Below are positions 24,867-32,887 of a stretch of DNA of 37,475 nucleotides, piece by piece; the first letter of the stretch is position 1, and each line of letters starts with the position of its first letter. Below the pieces are notes generated by a model. It had not been told where the DNA came from, made no database searches, and saw only the letters and a list, made by a program, of their open reading frames with translations. The translations under genes and the position numbers were made by a program. The DNA is taken from assembly GCA_913050055.1 (NCBI GenBank), contig CAJXAT010000011.1, positions 1 to 37,475 on the forward strand. The letters are read 5' to 3'. This stretch comes from an uncultured Flammeovirgaceae bacterium (GTDB lineage: Bacteria > Bacteroidota > Bacteroidia > Cytophagales > Cyclobacteriaceae).

Positions 24867-25706
24867 TTAGAAAACTCTGACATAGCCGACATATGGTAAA
24901 GCAGGTATAACCGATCCGATTTCAGGTATAACGATCGCTCCAATGTCAAAAGAATTTTTCTTTGAAAGAATTCTTATGCCGTGAATACCAAAATAAAAGC
25001 TATTTGGAATCACATAGTTCTCCGAGAGCAGTGCAATACTTTTGCTAATTCTATGCGTTCCGGATATCATCATGACAGGATAATCTGATAATTCCTGATC
25101 TATTAGGCCATAGCCCGCTCCTATAGATAGGTTTGTTTCAGATTGTCCTAAGGTAAAAACACCATATCCCAAAGTTGCGGTTCCCTCATCAGCAAAGCCT
25201 GCCATGATAAATCCACCTCCCAAATGAATATTTTCTGAAAGATCAAAACCTACTTTAGGGGTAAGAAACCAAATTGGAGAACCTAAGACCGTTGAGATAA
25301 ACTCCAAACCCCCACCAATTGATATGTTTTTCGTAACACCATAGTTCACAAAGTTTGTGGTAACTAGTATGTTTTGATAATATCCTTTCCCTTTTTTTAT
25401 AGGGATTCCGGTTGGTCCAAAAAAATATCTTGTATCATGTGGATTAGCAAATTCAAATCTCCCTTCATAATCATAATTCTCCAATGAATGTATATTTGAG
25501 GCAATCAAATTCATCTCTCCATTTACCGTCTTTAAGAGGATTCTTCCATCGCCTTGTTTTAATAAAACTCCCTTATAATCATCCCCATTTTTCATTTTAA
25601 TGATTACCATCTGATCTTGTTTTAGTGTATCTGTTTGAGAAAATACATTGTTGAAAGAATAAATTAACAAGCCAATGAGTATGATTTTAGATAGTAGGGT
25701 ATACAT
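24867..25706 (-). CDS. secreted/outer-membrane protein of unknown function
   Basis: I start at the ATG at 25706 (MYTLLSKIILIGLLIYSFNNVFSQ), which gives a clear signal peptide; 18 further open codons upstream run into hairpin C and are unlikely to be translated. The mature protein (about 255 residues) has an SH3/LSM-like opening (MVIIKMKNGDDYKGVLLKQG) and the pattern FEFANPHDTRYFFGPTGIPI. A glycine-rich beta-strand series (FGIHGIRILSKKNSFDIGAIV) then ends YVGYVRVF, consistent with an outer-membrane barrel. Related unnamed proteins with the NPxDTRYFFGP pattern are familiar in Bacteroidota. It is the only undamaged gene of the island. Confidence 0.75.
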   Translation of the reverse strand: MYTLLSKIILIGLLIYSFNNVFSQTDTLKQDQMVIIKMKNGDDYKGVLLKQGDGRILLKTVNGEMNLIASNIHSLENYDYEGRFEFANPHDTRYFFGPTGIPIKKGKGYYQNILVTTNFVNYGVTKNISIGGGLEFISTVLGSPIWFLTPKVGFDLSENIHLGGGFIMAGFADEGTATLGYGVFTLGQSETNLSIGAGYGLIDQELSDYPVMMISGTHRISKSIALLSENYVIPNSFYFGIHGIRILSKKNSFDIGAIVIPEIGSVIPALPYVGYVRVF

Positions 25707-25720
25707 TTTTTTATGGTTAT

Positions 25721-25776
25721 CAACGTTCTGTGTATAGAGCGTATCCCAAAGGTTATGCACTATACACCTTGTTGTG
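25721..25776 (-). repeat. 56-base hairpin at a gene boundary (element C)
   Basis: CAACGTTCTGTGTATAG (25721-25737) faces CTATACACCTTGTTGTG (25760-25776). GTGTATAG pairs perfectly, and the inner GCGTATCC/GGTTATGC pair at 6 of 8 positions around a CAAA loop. It begins two bases after the stop of the decayed serine hydrolase and ends 15 bases before the next gene's start. Its ends (CAAC, GTTG) resemble those of hairpins B and D. Confidence 0.72.
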
Positions 25777-25777
25777 G

Positions 25778-26656
25778 CTAGTTTTTCTTTCTTATGATTT
25801 TCACAATTCGGTTAAGTGTAATCTCCGATAAATTCCATTCATAACCTTCAAAATCGGTAGTGTTGATAAATTGAACAACTACCGCATCAATATCTTTTTG
25901 ATATTCCGCAAGACTTTGATATCGAACGACTAAACCTCCGTGATTATATTCATAGGGATAGATTTATTGTTCTCCTTCTTCAAATACAGAATCATCATTT
26001 AAAGCTCTTAAAAATGTGCCAACATCCCATATTCACGAGCCTTAAAATCTTCCTCATAACCCACATAATATCTACTCATAACATCATGTAAATTAACATC
26101 TGTAATTTAAAAGAAGATATTCTTGCGTTTTAAAGGTTCCAATATTTTCTCTTTGATATAATCATTATGGCTGTAACCTAAGACATAGTCCATGATCCTA
26201 CGAAGCAATAAATAATTGGTGTTGGAATATTCATATCCTTCATCTGGGTCAAAGCTGGCCGACAGATCTAAGGCAAAGTCGAGGGCATTTTGACAATTTC
26301 CCTGTTCGTCTAACCAGTAGGATGGATTATCTTTATAATGAGGAATCCCAGGTCGATGTTGAACCATCATTTTTATAAAGTGATTTCTTCGGCATTTTCT
26401 ATTCTTCCTTTTAGATCTGGTAGGTAATCTGTTAGAGGTTTATCAAAAAACAAACGCTTTTCTTTGACCAATTTAGTAGATGCTATAGCGGTATATAACT
26501 TGCTAATACTGGCAATTTTGAATAGTGAATTTGGATCGGATGGTATTTTGTTATCTCTATCTTTCCATCCACTTGTGTAAAATGCTGGTGGTTTCTCTCC
26601 TTGGTCCACATAAACAATAGGATTCTAATTATTAAGGTCTTTGTCTTCTTAGTCAT
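25778..26656 (-). pseudogene. serine hydrolase (class C beta-lactamase-like), decayed
   Basis: Minus-strand pieces in different frames align in order with the beta-lactamase-like serine hydrolase family. NPIVYVDQGEKPP is followed by SLFKIASISKLYTA, which carries the SxxK nucleophile motif (SISK). After a break at 26371 come MMVQHRPGIPHYKDNP and YEYSNTNYLLL (the YxN motif). Further breaks near 26105 and in 25960-26050 lead to FLRALNDDSVFEEGEQ, then an in-frame TAA, then the C-terminal part with VVVQFINTTDFEGYEWNLSE, ending KKN at the TAG at 25778. The N-terminus lacks a signal peptide, and a TAG stands just before NPIVY. At least four lesions are present. The ancestral protein was probably secreted; no function is expected now. 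Confidence 0.83.
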
Positions 26657-26688
26657 AAATCCCGGAATAACAGCTTTTTAAATTAGCT

Positions 26689-26798
26689 ACAACGAGGAAA
26701 TATAAGTATTACATTTATTCCCCTTGTGTACGAAGTTAGAAAAATTTAAATCGGCATAGGTATTTTGAATATTTTTCAAATAGATCAAAGTTACGTAC
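26689..26798 (-). repeat. 110-base direct repeat, copy D, with a boundary hairpin
   Basis: Second copy of the repeat at 24531-24640. The hairpin part is 26689-26732 (ACAACGAGGAAATA against TATTCCCCTTGTGT). It lies upstream of the decayed serine hydrolase, in the same relative place and orientation as copy B upstream of the S58 gene. From 26799 to 26950 no gene or clear signal is seen. Confidence 0.8.
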
Positions 26799-26950
26799 GT
26801 ATAAATTTGAGTGGTCTTGATATGCCCTAAAAAAGATATTAACCCTAAAATAAGCTATTAAAAGGAATGAAAAGCCCTTTAATTTTAGCTTTCTTTATGT
26901 TGTTATAAATTTTCCATTAACTCCATTGGAGACAAAATCCCAATAGGTTG

Positions 26951-27307
26951 ATGAGGACTCCCCAATTGATATCTCTTGTATTGATGTCTGCGCTGTATAT
27001 ATTGGCTGGTATCAGCCATTTTATCCAACCTGGATTCTTTCTTAAAATCACACCTAAATGGGTGCCCTATCCAGAGCTCACGAATTTTGTAGTGGGTGCT
27101 GTTGAGGTATTACTGGGTTTGTTTTTGTGGGTAGGTGCGCTCCGCTCTTATGCGGCGATAGGCGTTATCCTATTATTGCTAGCCGTTTTTCCAGCAAATG
27201 TGTACCATTTCCAAAAAGCCCGAAGAAAACGGCAACAAGTAGTGGCGACGGCCATCAGGCTCCCATTTCAGGCTTTATTGATATACTGGGCATATACTTT
27301 TGTTTGA
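26951..27307 (+). CDS. DoxX-like membrane protein
   Basis: A 118-residue protein with four hydrophobic segments: LISLVLMSALYILAGISHFI, then FVVGAVEVLLGLFLWVGAL, YAAIGVILLLLAVFPANV and LPFQALLIYWAYTFV. The ISHFIQPGFFLKITPKWVP stretch is typical of DoxX-like/DUF4260-type small membrane proteins in Bacteroidota. Members have been linked to thiol or quinone redox in a few organisms, but no role can be assigned here. A TTG lies directly before the chosen ATG. It is the first intact gene beyond the island and is followed 135 bases later by the deacetylase gene. Confidence 0.8.
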   Translation: MRTPQLISLVLMSALYILAGISHFIQPGFFLKITPKWVPYPELTNFVVGAVEVLLGLFLWVGALRSYAAIGVILLLLAVFPANVYHFQKARRKRQQVVATAIRLPFQALLIYWAYTFV

Positions 27308-27442
27308 AGAAAAAGATGGGGTTCTTTTGCGCATTACAGTGAAAACAAAGGCGCCCTTAGATTAATACATTCTTTGATTGAAAAGGAGTCATTACTGCCA
27401 AATACTATTAAATGTGGTATTTTAGTTTCTTAATCAATTTAA

Positions 27443-28486
27443 ATGTTGCACAAAATAAGACGAAAGTTATTAAAAATAGGACTAGGCCTGCTCTTACTCA
27501 TTGCAATGGCTTGGGCAGGATTAAGAATTTTTTTTCATCTCAAGGAGATTCCCATTTATGATGCTCGGCTGACCTATAACTTTATTTTTCACTCAGATCG
27601 ACCACTGAAGCAATATAAAAATCTAGCCCAAAAACTAGGCTATACTTCATCGGATAAGTTACTGATTATTCATGCTGATGATTTAGGCTTAGCGAAATCA
27701 GTGAACCAAGCGTCTTTTGATGCACTCTCAAAGGGATTTGTCAATTCAGCCAGTGTCATGATGCCTTCGCCTTTCGCCAAAGAAGTGTCCGCTTATTATA
27801 AGTCCCATCCGCAGATTGATTTGGGCTTACATTTGACTTTTACCGCAGAATGGGCGGGTTACAAATGGCCAGGTGTCGCATCCGCTGATAAGATCGGGAG
27901 TCTTCTAGACGATGAAGGCTTTCTGCATCAAAAGAAAGTAACGGTAATCAAAGAGGGGATTAATGCTGAAATAAGGGCCGAACTGCAAGCTCAAATTGAC
28001 TACGCCCGGGCTTTGGGTATATCGCCGACCCACATGGACAGCCATGAAGGTACCTTATTTTTTGCCCCCACATTTTTTCGAACGTACATAGAAGTTGGGC
28101 ATCAAAATAGAATACCTGTATTTGTGCCGAAGCTTTTGGCACCGCATTTTGATGAACACTTTCCTTTGCCCCCACAGGTAGTATTGGTAGATCAAATGTT
28201 TATGGCCTTAAATGGAACAGAATTAGATGCGATGGAGGCATATTATGAGGAGGTCCTTTCATCTATCAAACCGGGTTTGAATCAGCTATTGATTCATTTG
28301 GCATTTGATGATGAGGAGATGAGAAAAATCACCAAAGGCCGAGAAGCTTATGGAGCCAAATGGCGCGCAAAAGATTATCAAGTCGTATCCAGTACAAAAT
28401 TTCAAGATTTACTTAAAAAAAACGAGATCAAGTTGATCCAATGGCGAGATATACAAGCGGTTTTATATCCCGATAATCGTCCCTAA
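27443..28486 (+). CDS. YdjC/ChbG-family carbohydrate deacetylase
   Basis: A 347-residue protein with an N-terminal membrane anchor or signal (residues 9-31) followed by a YdjC/ChbG/HpnK-type polysaccharide-deacetylase fold. Metal and catalytic motifs are LIIHADDLGLAKSVN near residue 75, LGLHLTFTAEW near residue 127 and THMDSHEGTLFFAP near residue 197, including the Asp-Asp and His residues typical of the family. It probably removes N-acetyl groups from chito-oligosaccharides or a related amino sugar in the envelope. The N-terminal extension is longer than in cytosolic ChbG, which suggests periplasmic action. No sugar-uptake genes are adjacent. Confidence 0.88.
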   Translation: MLHKIRRKLLKIGLGLLLLIAMAWAGLRIFFHLKEIPIYDARLTYNFIFHSDRPLKQYKNLAQKLGYTSSDKLLIIHADDLGLAKSVNQASFDALSKGFVNSASVMMPSPFAKEVSAYYKSHPQIDLGLHLTFTAEWAGYKWPGVASADKIGSLLDDEGFLHQKKVTVIKEGINAEIRAELQAQIDYARALGISPTHMDSHEGTLFFAPTFFRTYIEVGHQNRIPVFVPKLLAPHFDEHFPLPPQVVLVDQMFMALNGTELDAMEAYYEEVLSSIKPGLNQLLIHLAFDDEEMRKITKGREAYGAKWRAKDYQVVSSTKFQDLLKKNEIKLIQWRDIQAVLYPDNRP

Positions 28487-28562
28487 AAAAGCAAGAGATT
28501 TCAAGCGTCGTTTACAATACGGTATTTTTTGTTGGTTTAAATTTGAATCTCTGTAAAAAGAA

Positions 28563-28859
28563 TCATCTCTTAGGGATTTGGAGGTAAAGTCTTTCAACTT
28601 GATTCCGAGCCCAGGCCGTTTTTCTTAAAAAAGTCAGACTGGATTTGATCGATGGATCGTTTTTAAAACAATTGATATTGATCTTCAAAGCCATTTTTTC
28701 CCATCCATGATGCTTGACTAGGGCTTCTAGTACATCAGCGAGCTTGACACCTTGTAAAGGATTATTGGGTTGCTCAGGTTTTGGGTTATTGGGCAGATTT
28801 TTATTTTTAATAAAGAAGCCCTCGGACGGGTACTTTAAATTTTTCTTTTTGAGGTACAT
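28563..28859 (-). CDS. VF530 family DNA-binding protein (DUF2132)
   Basis: A 98-residue protein. The C-terminal 65 residues (NPLQGVKLADVLEALVKHHGW, then INCFKNDPSIKSSLTFLRKT and WARNQVERLYL) match the VF530/DUF2132 helical domain, which has been reported to bind DNA. The N-terminal 30 residues are lysine- and asparagine-rich and probably disordered. It lies 55 bases from the GroES-like gene on the same strand and may be the distal gene of an rmuC-groES-like-VF530 transcript. Confidence 0.87.
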   Translation of the reverse strand: MYLKKKNLKYPSEGFFIKNKNLPNNPKPEQPNNPLQGVKLADVLEALVKHHGWEKMALKININCFKNDPSIKSSLTFLRKTAWARNQVERLYLQIPKR

Positions 28860-28914
28860 GCTTCCCTTGATGATTCGAGCCCACAGAATAGAAAAAGAAG
28901 CTCAGGTTCTTCGT

Positions 28915-29292
28915 TCAAAACAAATCTTCTTCGCGCTCTAGCATGAGAATAGAGGCTTGAGAGACGATGAAATATTTTTCTTTTTCATAGGTCACTTCGA
29001 AAGCCCCGTTTTGAAGGAAGATGGCTTTATCCCCTTCTTTGGCTTGCAGCGGTACATATTTCATTTGGTCTTCTTCTTGTTTCCAAGCATCATCTTCATC
29101 CATAGGTAGGGGAATTGGATATCCAGGCCCAACTTTTACAATGAAACCCGTTTGAATTTTTTCCTTTTCTCTTACGCCTGGGGGAAGCAAAATGCCACTG
29201 GTCGTTTTGTCTGATTCTTTCAAAGGTTTGATTAATACGCGATCTCCGACGATAATCAATTTTTTTAATTTATTTTCAGCAGTTAATTCCAT
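28915..29292 (-). CDS. GroES-like co-chaperone
   Basis: A 125-residue protein with the Cpn10 fold: KKLIIVGDRVLIKPLKESDK near residue 9, TTSGILLPPGVREKEKIQTG in the mobile-loop region near residue 30, and VGPGYPIP near residue 54. The family's usual dome loop is replaced by an acidic insertion (MDEDDAWKQEEDQMKYVPLQ), so it is not the main GroES. Such stand-alone GroES-like proteins are common in Bacteroidota and have no defined partner. No groEL is adjacent. It lies 29 bases after rmuC. Confidence 0.87.
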   Translation of the reverse strand: MELTAENKLKKLIIVGDRVLIKPLKESDKTTSGILLPPGVREKEKIQTGFIVKVGPGYPIPLPMDEDDAWKQEEDQMKYVPLQAKEGDKAIFLQNGAFEVTYEKEKYFIVSQASILMLEREEDLF

Positions 29293-29321
29293 AGGTTATT
29301 ATAAAGGTAAAAAGTAGCTTT

Positions 29322-30680
29322 TTAGTTCGCAAATAAATTAGGAGAAGATGGATCCGCTTCTTCATCGGTCGCCCTAGAGATTATCCTGGGATCCAATTGT
29401 TTGGTGGATTTAGCACCTAGTTTTTTAAGACTTTCTGCTCGATTGACCAAGTTCCCTTTACCTTCACTTAGCTTTTTCATGGCTTCTTCATAATTGGATT
29501 GCGTTGTTTTTAGATTACTACCCACCTTGATGAGGTCATCAGTAAAAGCGCTGAATTTATCGTACATGGCACCCGCTTGTCGTGCGATTTCTATCGCATT
29601 TTTAGTCTGAGAATCTTGTTTCCAGATATAAGAAATCGTCCTGAGAGTGGCCAATAAGGTACTTGTAGAGACCAATACAATGTTTTTGTCCAAAGCTTTT
29701 TCATAAAGCTGATTGTCCTGTTGCAGTGCAATCAAGAGTGCGGGTTCGTTAGCCACAAACATCATCACATAATCAGGTTGTTTAATTTGATGGATGTTTT
29801 GGTAGTTTCGAGCACTCAAGGTTTTGATATGAGTGAGTATGCTGTCCATGTGAAGCTTGAGCTGCTCCACCTTTTTTTCCTTCACCTCCTCTTCGATGTA
29901 TCGGTTGTAGGCGGTTAAAGAAACTTTGGAATCAATCACCAAGCACTTATTGTCTGGAAGCTTGAGTATATAATCCAATCGTTGATTACTGCCATCTTCT
30001 GCTTTTAAATTGTGTTCTTTGAAATAATGCACATTTTTTGTGAGACCTACTTTTTCCAAAATGGACTCCAGTAAAATCTCACCCCAATTTCCTTGTGCTT
30101 TGGCATCTCCTTTCAATGCTCGGGTAAGATTTTCGGTTTCCGCACTCATTTGCTTATTTAGAGCAGTCATATTTTTCAATTGCTCACGCAGTGCCGTATT
30201 CCATTGGATACTTTCTTTATTGTTTTCAGTGACCTGCTGCTCAAATTTTTGAATGCGTTCTTTTAAAGGAGTGAGAATTTCACCTAAATTATTTTTATTT
30301 TGATCGGTGAATTTTTTTGATTTTTCTTCAAAAATTTCATTGGCAAGGTTTTTAAATTCCAATGAAAATTTACTTTGTATTTCACCTACTTCTTTTTTTT
30401 GTGTCTCTAATTTTTCTTTAAGATTTGAGAAATTGGCGGAAAGGGTCGCTTTTTCAGTATTCAAATTATCTGCTTTTGCGCGCTCCTCTTGCAACAATTC
30501 ATTGGCTCGAGTCAAATCTTTCTCTAGCGATGCCGTACGGTCTTGCTCCATAATGAGCTGAATTTGCACTTTTTGGACCTCTGGAGCAGATTTTTTATGC
30601 CTGACCAACGCAACCAAATAGCCAATGGCGGCGCCTGAAACTATTCCCATTAACAAAAACCAAATCATATTATACTCCAT
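29322..30680 (-). CDS. rmuC: DNA recombination protein RmuC
   Basis: A 452-residue protein with an N-terminal membrane anchor (MIWFLLMGIVSGAAIGYLVA). A long coiled coil follows (about 40-190). The RmuC nuclease-like domain comes next: KAQGNWGEILLESILEKVGL near residue 195, then LPDNKCLVIDSKVSLTAYNRY near residue 245 (PD-(D/E)xK-like DSK) and VMMFVANEPALL near residue 308. RmuC limits inversion at short repeats and is implicated in handling branched or phage DNA. It is full length. Confidence 0.94.
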   Translation of the reverse strand: MEYNMIWFLLMGIVSGAAIGYLVALVRHKKSAPEVQKVQIQLIMEQDRTASLEKDLTRANELLQEERAKADNLNTEKATLSANFSNLKEKLETQKKEVGEIQSKFSLEFKNLANEIFEEKSKKFTDQNKNNLGEILTPLKERIQKFEQQVTENNKESIQWNTALREQLKNMTALNKQMSAETENLTRALKGDAKAQGNWGEILLESILEKVGLTKNVHYFKEHNLKAEDGSNQRLDYILKLPDNKCLVIDSKVSLTAYNRYIEEEVKEKKVEQLKLHMDSILTHIKTLSARNYQNIHQIKQPDYVMMFVANEPALLIALQQDNQLYEKALDKNIVLVSTSTLLATLRTISYIWKQDSQTKNAIEIARQAGAMYDKFSAFTDDLIKVGSNLKTTQSNYEEAMKKLSEGKGNLVNRAESLKKLGAKSTKQLDPRIISRATDEEADPSSPNLFAN

Positions 30681-30701
30681 AGTTCAAATTTATAGCTAAC
30701 T

Positions 30702-31640
30702 CTAGAATCTTGTCTGCAGATATCCAAATAATTCCATGGACCATGCTACACCCACATGGACCATAACGCCTCCCCAGATGTTCTTATTTTTAAGGGCGAA
30801 GATACCCAAGACATAACCTCCAAATATGGAACTAAGTGTTTCGGTGACAGGTTTCCCAAAATGCAAAAAGCAATAAGTAGCAACCATAGGTAGGATACTA
30901 TAAGGTCCAAAATATTTAACAAAGGCATAAATTAAAAACCCTCTAAAAATAAATTCTACGGTAATAAAACTAGTAGCATAGGTCGTTTCATAAATAAAAA
31001 CAGAGACCCATGTCGGCACCTGATGATGGGCAGCAAAAGACGTGCCATGGATTATCTTATAACGAGGATAATAGGATTGAAGATCACCAAAAAAAGAGCC
31101 AATAATGATGAAAATAAGGGCAATTCCCAATAGAGTTAAATAAGGACTCATATTAAATTTACGAAAGGTAAAACCGTAAAAATGAACCAAAGATGTGTCG
31201 AAAGTCAAATAAAAAGTGCCAAAAAGGACAAGTACCATTGTCAACTTCATGGCCCAATTAATACTTGATCTAAGGAGGAACCAATCTTCGGGCGCTAGGG
31301 CCCATTGCATCAAAAGGCCCCAATGAATACCTCTTGAGAGGCCGATAATTAAAAAACCCAAGAGGAAGGTGACCCAAAATCGAGGATCTTTTTGCCATTT
31401 GCTGGCTTTTCCAAAGAAATTGAGAAGCAAGGCAGTGACCAGAAAAGGAAAACCTTGAAAAAGAGACATTATCAGGGATCTTAACCCAAGATTTGAGAGG
31501 GTCTTGATATATTTGGCCTCAAAGTCAAGTGTATAATTGATAGTGATGAAAATAAGTAAGAAGCATAAAATACTTGCATACAGTTTCAAATCAAAATATT
31601 TACGCAGATAGTTGATAATATATTGATACAATGATTTCAT
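30702..31640 (-). CDS. CPBP family intramembrane metalloprotease (Abi/Rce1-like)
   Basis: A protein of about 312 residues with eight or so membrane segments. The CPBP motifs are present: VEFIFRGF near residue 227, YCFLHFGKPV near residue 262 and GGVMVHVGVAW near residue 299. The first motif has one Glu (V-E-x3-R) where the classic form has two. Homologues cleave CAAX-like or other membrane substrates, or act in bacteriocin immunity. The start at 31640 (MKSLYQYI) is chosen because a longer frame would overlap the divergent NRDE gene. Confidence 0.85.
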   Translation of the reverse strand: MKSLYQYIINYLRKYFDLKLYASILCFLLIFITINYTLDFEAKYIKTLSNLGLRSLIMSLFQGFPFLVTALLLNFFGKASKWQKDPRFWVTFLLGFLIIGLSRGIHWGLLMQWALAPEDWFLLRSSINWAMKLTMVLVLFGTFYLTFDTSLVHFYGFTFRKFNMSPYLTLLGIALIFIIIGSFFGDLQSYYPRYKIIHGTSFAAHHQVPTWVSVFIYETTYATSFITVEFIFRGFLIYAFVKYFGPYSILPMVATYCFLHFGKPVTETLSSIFGGYVLGIFALKNKNIWGGVMVHVGVAWSMELFGYLQTRF

Positions 31641-31655
31641 AAAGACCTTAAATAT

Positions 31656-32411
31656 ATGTGCTTGATTGTATTTGCTCACCATGCCCACCCCAAATACCCA
31701 TTTATTTTATTGGCCAATCGAGATGAGTATCATGAAAGGCCCACTCAGCAGATGGGTTTTTGGGAGGAAGAACTGGATCTTATTGGAGGACGGGATTTGC
31801 GCGCAGGGGGTACGTGGCTGGCCATGAATAAGTCGGGAGACTTTGCTGTGGTCACCAACGTTAGAGCATCTGCCTTACAACTGAATGCCAAAAGTAGGGG
31901 CCATTTGCCAGTAGATTTTTTGAAGTCTCCTCAAACAAATCAATCGTTTATGCGAGGATTACAAGCTCAGGCGATCAACTATAATGCATTTAATCTTTTG
32001 ACCAGAAAAGGGGGTGCTTTACTCCATTTCAATAATCAATTGGGGATCATCAATCAGGTACCCGCAGGGATACATGGATTGTGCAATGCCAGTTTGAATA
32101 CCTCATGGCCCAAATTAGATCAATTAAAAACCCGTTTTAAGGCTTCTCTTGATAAGAATGTTGACAATGTAGCGTTACTAAACTTAATGATGGATAAACA
32201 AATGGCTGAGGATAAATTCCTCCCTGGGACGGGAATAACGCAAGAGATGGAGCGTGCCTTATCTTCTATTTTTATCAATTTTCCAACGTGTGGCACTCGA
32301 AGTACGACCTTAATCACCATAGACAACGAGGGTGTGGTCGACCTGACAGAAATCACCCATCATCCCAAACGAAAGGGCAATCAAAAGCATTTTAACTTTA
32401 AAATAGCATGA
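31656..32411 (+). CDS. NRDE family (TANGO2-like) protein
   Basis: A 251-residue protein starting MCLIVFAHHAHPKYPFILLA, with the NRDE motif at about residues 22-25 and GGRDLRAGGTWLAMNKSG near residue 43. Cys2 would be N-terminal after Met removal, as in Ntn-type hydrolases. The family includes TANGO2; heme and lipid roles have been proposed. No firm enzymatic reaction is known. Its stop overlaps the next gene's start by 4 bases (ATGA). It diverges from the CPBP gene with 15 bases between the start codons. Confidence 0.9.
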   Translation: MCLIVFAHHAHPKYPFILLANRDEYHERPTQQMGFWEEELDLIGGRDLRAGGTWLAMNKSGDFAVVTNVRASALQLNAKSRGHLPVDFLKSPQTNQSFMRGLQAQAINYNAFNLLTRKGGALLHFNNQLGIINQVPAGIHGLCNASLNTSWPKLDQLKTRFKASLDKNVDNVALLNLMMDKQMAEDKFLPGTGITQEMERALSSIFINFPTCGTRSTTLITIDNEGVVDLTEITHHPKRKGNQKHFNFKIA

Positions 32412-32860
32412 ACAAGTTACTCAAAGGGGTTTTTATTGGGCTGATATTTTTTCAACACTGTAATCAAGACAAAGTACAGCCAGCTCTTTTAGAGGGTGTG
32501 ATTGCGGGAGCAACTTACCGCTATCAGTATGGGCGTGCTAAGCCAGTCGCAACCACGGATGTATATGATATCCTCCTGTTCAGTGAAAATCAAATTGAAG
32601 AGGAGCCATGCCTCATTACCTTTTCTCCAAGGGGCTATATTTCCTTTCAGTTCCCCTTTAAGGAAGGCTTTTATCAAGTCCCCTCAGATGTTTCTATCAC
32701 CTTTCATCAGCCAGGAGTCACTGATGAAAGTTATCAAGCCACTTCTGGTTTTATTGAAGTGTTGGGTGTTAACCTGGGCCGAATCAACGCCTATATGGAA
32801 GCGGATTACGACTCCCTTAATAGAGTTGGGGGGACCTTCATCCTAGATAATTGCTATTAA
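32408..32860 (+). CDS. hypothetical lipoprotein-like protein
   Basis: A 150-residue protein translationally coupled to the NRDE gene (ATGA overlap). Its N-terminal signal-like segment LLKGVFIGLIFFQHC ends at a Cys, resembling a loose lipobox. The mature part is beta-rich (YDILLFSE, CLITFSPRGYISFQFPF, VGGTFILDNCY). I do not recognise a family. The coupling suggests a functional link with the NRDE protein. It ends 27 bases from the convergent gcvP gene. Confidence 0.6.
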   Translation: MNKLLKGVFIGLIFFQHCNQDKVQPALLEGVIAGATYRYQYGRAKPVATTDVYDILLFSENQIEEEPCLITFSPRGYISFQFPFKEGFYQVPSDVSITFHQPGVTDESYQATSGFIEVLGVNLGRINAYMEADYDSLNRVGGTFILDNCY

Positions 32861-32887
32861 TTTTGAACAATTTAATTTTTATGGGGA

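Noticed and set aside
23197-26798. A complete integron with integrase
   Set aside because: No tyrosine recombinase is encoded anywhere in the window, and the hairpin ends do not match the classical attC core; only cassette-like structure can be claimed.
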